The notes under the pieces were generated by a model, which saw only the letters and a list, made by a program, of their open reading frames with translations, had not been told where the DNA came from and did no database searches. The position numbers were made by a program, and so were the translations under genes. Of a DNA stretch of 6,981 bases, positions 5,904 to 6,981 are shown in pieces; within the stretch, counting starts at the first letter, position 1, and every line of letters begins with the position of its first letter. Source of the stretch: JBEAOO01 sp041164825 (GTDB taxonomy: Bacteria; Pseudomonadota; Gammaproteobacteria; Burkholderiales; Burkholderiaceae_C); NCBI GenBank assembly GCA_041164825.1, contig JBEAOO010000214.1, forward strand, positions 1 through 6,981, given 5' to 3'.

Positions 5904-6030
5904 CGGAGGCGCGCAGGTGAGAACAACAATGAGGCACGCGGCGCCGCCGAGAGGGGCTGAGGGAAATCGTTAGGCGTGATTTCCGTCATGCCGGTGCAAT
6001 AATGAATCAACGAAAAAATTGGGGTTGATT
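5904..6030. promoter_or_regulatory. Divergent promoter region between proS and rppH
   Basis: These 127 bases separate the divergent proS and rppH starts, so both promoters should lie here. The second half is AT-richer than the surroundings. On the plus strand, CAATAAT (5997-6003) is a possible -10 element for rppH. On the minus strand, TTGCAC (5999-5994) could serve as a -35 for proS, but the best -10 candidate (TAACGA, 5972-5967) is about 21 bases away, longer than the usual 16-18. I cannot assign exact promoters. Confidence 0.4.
6021..6024 (+). promoter_or_regulatory. Candidate ribosome binding site of rppH
   Basis: GGGG lies six bases before ATG 6031, after an A-rich stretch. It supports ATG 6031 over the in-frame TTG at 6019, which would add four residues not typical of the family. 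Confidence 0.45.
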
Positions 6031-6741
6031 ATGCTCGACCGTGATGGGTTCAGACCCAACGTCGGCATCGTCCTGCTCAACCCACGCAACCAGGTGTTCT
6101 GGGGCAAACGCATCCGCACCCACTCCTGGCAGTTCCCGCAAGGGGGCATCAAACATGGCGAAACGCCTGAGCAGGCGATGTTCCGCGAGCTCCACGAAGA
6201 AGTGGGGCTCATTCCCGACCATGTCCGCATCATCGCGCGCACCCGCGATTGGCTGCGCTATGAGGTGCCCGACCACTTCATCCGCCGCGAGGCGCGGGGC
6301 CACTACCGGGGACAAAAGCAGATCTGGTTTTTGCTGCAACTGGTGGGCCGCGACAGCGACATGAACCTGCGCGCCACCACCCACCCGGAGTTCGACGCTT
6401 GGCGTTGGAACGAGTACTGGGTGCCGCTCGAAGCCGTGATCGAGTTCAAACGCGACGTCTACCAGATGGCGCTGACCGAGCTCGCCCGCTTTCTGCCGCG
6501 CAACAGCCACCACAACCGCTACCTGCGCTCGGGCATGCGGCCGCATCACCGTGACGACCGAGATGGGCACGACGGGCACGACGACCATCACGAGAACCAC
6601 GTGCAGCACGATCTGCACGAGGGCTCTCACGGATATGGCAGCGAAGGCGGCCACCTCCACGTCGACAGTGGGCCGATGGACCTCGACACCACGCCTGCGG
6701 CGTTCACAATCACGCCCGACGGCAGCAATCTGCACAAGTGA
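6031..6741 (+). CDS. rppH: RNA pyrophosphohydrolase RppH with a long His/Asp-rich tail
   Basis: RppH is a Nudix hydrolase that removes pyrophosphate from the 5' end of primary transcripts, opening them to 5'-end-dependent decay by RNase E. The start MLDRDGFRPNVGIVLLNPRNQ and HSWQFPQGGI match the family. The Nudix box runs from residue 38 to 60 (bases 6142-6210), with the metal-binding Glu53, Glu56 and Glu57 at the same numbers as in the E. coli enzyme. GQKQIWFLLQL (94-104) and PEFDAWRWNEYW (119-130) complete the fold by about residue 156. The protein has 236 residues against 176 in E. coli. The extra tail (about 157-236) has 12 His and 10 Asp/Glu within residues 171-210 and ends with an uncharged DTTPAAFTITPDGSNLHK segment. 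The tail is probably disordered; metal binding is possible but unproven. Confidence 0.96.
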   Translation: MLDRDGFRPNVGIVLLNPRNQVFWGKRIRTHSWQFPQGGIKHGETPEQAMFRELHEEVGLIPDHVRIIARTRDWLRYEVPDHFIRREARGHYRGQKQIWFLLQLVGRDSDMNLRATTHPEFDAWRWNEYWVPLEAVIEFKRDVYQMALTELARFLPRNSHHNRYLRSGMRPHHRDDRDGHDGHDDHHENHVQHDLHEGSHGYGSEGGHLHVDSGPMDLDTTPAAFTITPDGSNLHK

Positions 6742-6752
6742 CAACGCCCGTG

Positions 6753-6776
6753 GCGCGCCCCGGCCTCGGGGTGCGC
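6753..6776. terminator. Hairpin after rppH, possible transcription end
   Basis: GCGCGCCCC (6753-6761) pairs with GGGGTGCGC (6768-6776), 9 bp with one G-U pair and a 6-base loop, starting 11 bases after the rppH stop. No T run follows, so it is not a standard intrinsic terminator; it may stabilise the 3' end or act with Rho. Confidence 0.4.
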
Positions 6777-6790
6777 ACACCGGCGGTGTG
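6776..6790. repeat. Second hairpin after rppH
   Basis: CACACC (6776-6781) and GGTGTG (6785-6790) form a perfect 6-bp stem with a GGC loop, directly abutting the previous hairpin. The two cannot both close at the shared base 6776 but are otherwise compatible. Confidence 0.4.
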
Positions 6791-6882
6791 GATGGCGAGT
6801 GCGCGCACACAGCCCCAGACTGAATTCAATGGCACATGTGGGCTTGTGCTCAACGGTGCGAGTTCGCTGTGACCAGGAAGTT

Positions 6883-6897
6883 CGGTGCTCGGCACCG
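6883..6897. repeat. Short perfect hairpin in the tail
   Basis: CGGTGC (6883-6888) and GCACCG (6892-6897) form a 6-bp stem with a TCG loop. No T run follows. Function unknown. Confidence 0.35.
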
Positions 6898-6935
6898 GGA
6901 GTGCTGAGGCGGACAACATCCCAAGGTTGGCGCTC

Positions 6936-6975
6936 GGAGCGCTGTGCCGACGACGCATGCCACGGTGATGGCGGG
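6936..6975 (-). repeat. Partial, rearranged copy of the ubiX-side repeat unit
   Basis: GGAGCGCTGTGCCG (6936-6949) is identical to the left arm start of element B (3261-3274). The 23 bases at 6953-6975 match 3212-3234 in inverted orientation at 21 of 23 positions. The two blocks are separated by three bases here, but by 26 bases in the ubiX-side unit, and their relative orientation differs. The copy reaches almost to the window edge, so its remainder is probably outside. Confidence 0.65.
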
Positions 6976-6981
6976 TCGGTG

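Larger units (their letters stand above)
6742..6981. other. Non-coding region after rppH, running off the window
   Basis: No gene with recognisable sequence lies in these 240 bases. They hold two adjacent GC-rich hairpins just after rppH, another small hairpin at 6883-6897, and from 6936 onward a sequence related to the repeat unit between ubiX and the transglycosylase. An open frame on the minus strand (6710-6958) overlaps rppH and has no family-like features. Confidence 0.6.

Noticed and set aside
5901..5908. GGAGG near the proS start as a ribosome binding site
   Set aside because: It reads GGAGG on the plus strand; in the proS message it is CCTCC, so it cannot act as a Shine-Dalgarno sequence for proS.
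3960..5960. A 666-codon open frame on the plus strand opposite proS
   Set aside because: It lies exactly antisense to a clear proS, has low-complexity Ala/Gly/Leu/His-rich sequence, and is what strong GC bias at third codon positions produces opposite a real gene.
6019..6030. TTG 6019 as the rppH start
   Set aside because: It adds MGLI before the family-typical MLDRDGFRPN, and GGGG at 6021-6024 is better placed to serve ATG 6031.

Overview
This window looks like ordinary core chromosome from a high-GC betaproteobacterium, most likely order Burkholderiales and probably family Comamonadaceae. That placement is my inference from protein character (for example the QPTSEE form of ProS and the MLDRDGFRPN start of RppH), the gene order and the strong GC bias. 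No search was run. All six protein-coding genes belong to recognisable housekeeping families.

Layout. Bases 1-1903 (+) hold the 3' part of prfA (release factor 1) and prmC (its Gln methyltransferase), joined by an ATGA overlap. After a 148-base gap come grxD (monothiol CGFS glutaredoxin) and ubiX (flavin prenyltransferase), also overlapping, at 2052-2941 (+). On the minus strand, proS (prolyl-tRNA synthetase) at 4086-5903 overlaps by ATGA a small, apparently exported lytic transglycosylase at 3448-4089. Divergent from proS is rppH (RNA pyrophosphohydrolase) at 6031-6741 (+), which carries a His/Asp-rich C-terminal tail.

The part that is not routine is the gap between the convergent genes ubiX and the transglycosylase (2942-3447) and the 240 bases after rppH. 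The gap holds two long hairpin elements in opposite orientation (A at 3109-3213, B at 3258-3359). They share near-identical loop-edge sequences (18 and 15 bases, plus a CCGAAGG core), but their stems of about 27-28 bp are unrelated in sequence while each stays self-complementary. The pair sits inside a 14/15 outer inverted repeat with a small hairpin in the middle, so the whole 350-base unit is roughly mirror-symmetric. Parts of the same unit recur inverted at 6936-6975 and run towards the window edge, which suggests a dispersed family located at gene 3' ends. I do not recognise a named family for these elements.

Functional links. PrmC modifies the GGQ motif of its upstream neighbour PrfA. 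The other pairs (grxD/ubiX, proS/transglycosylase) share transcription or translation rather than an obvious pathway. No tRNA, rRNA, CRISPR array, insertion-sequence transposase or phage gene was seen.
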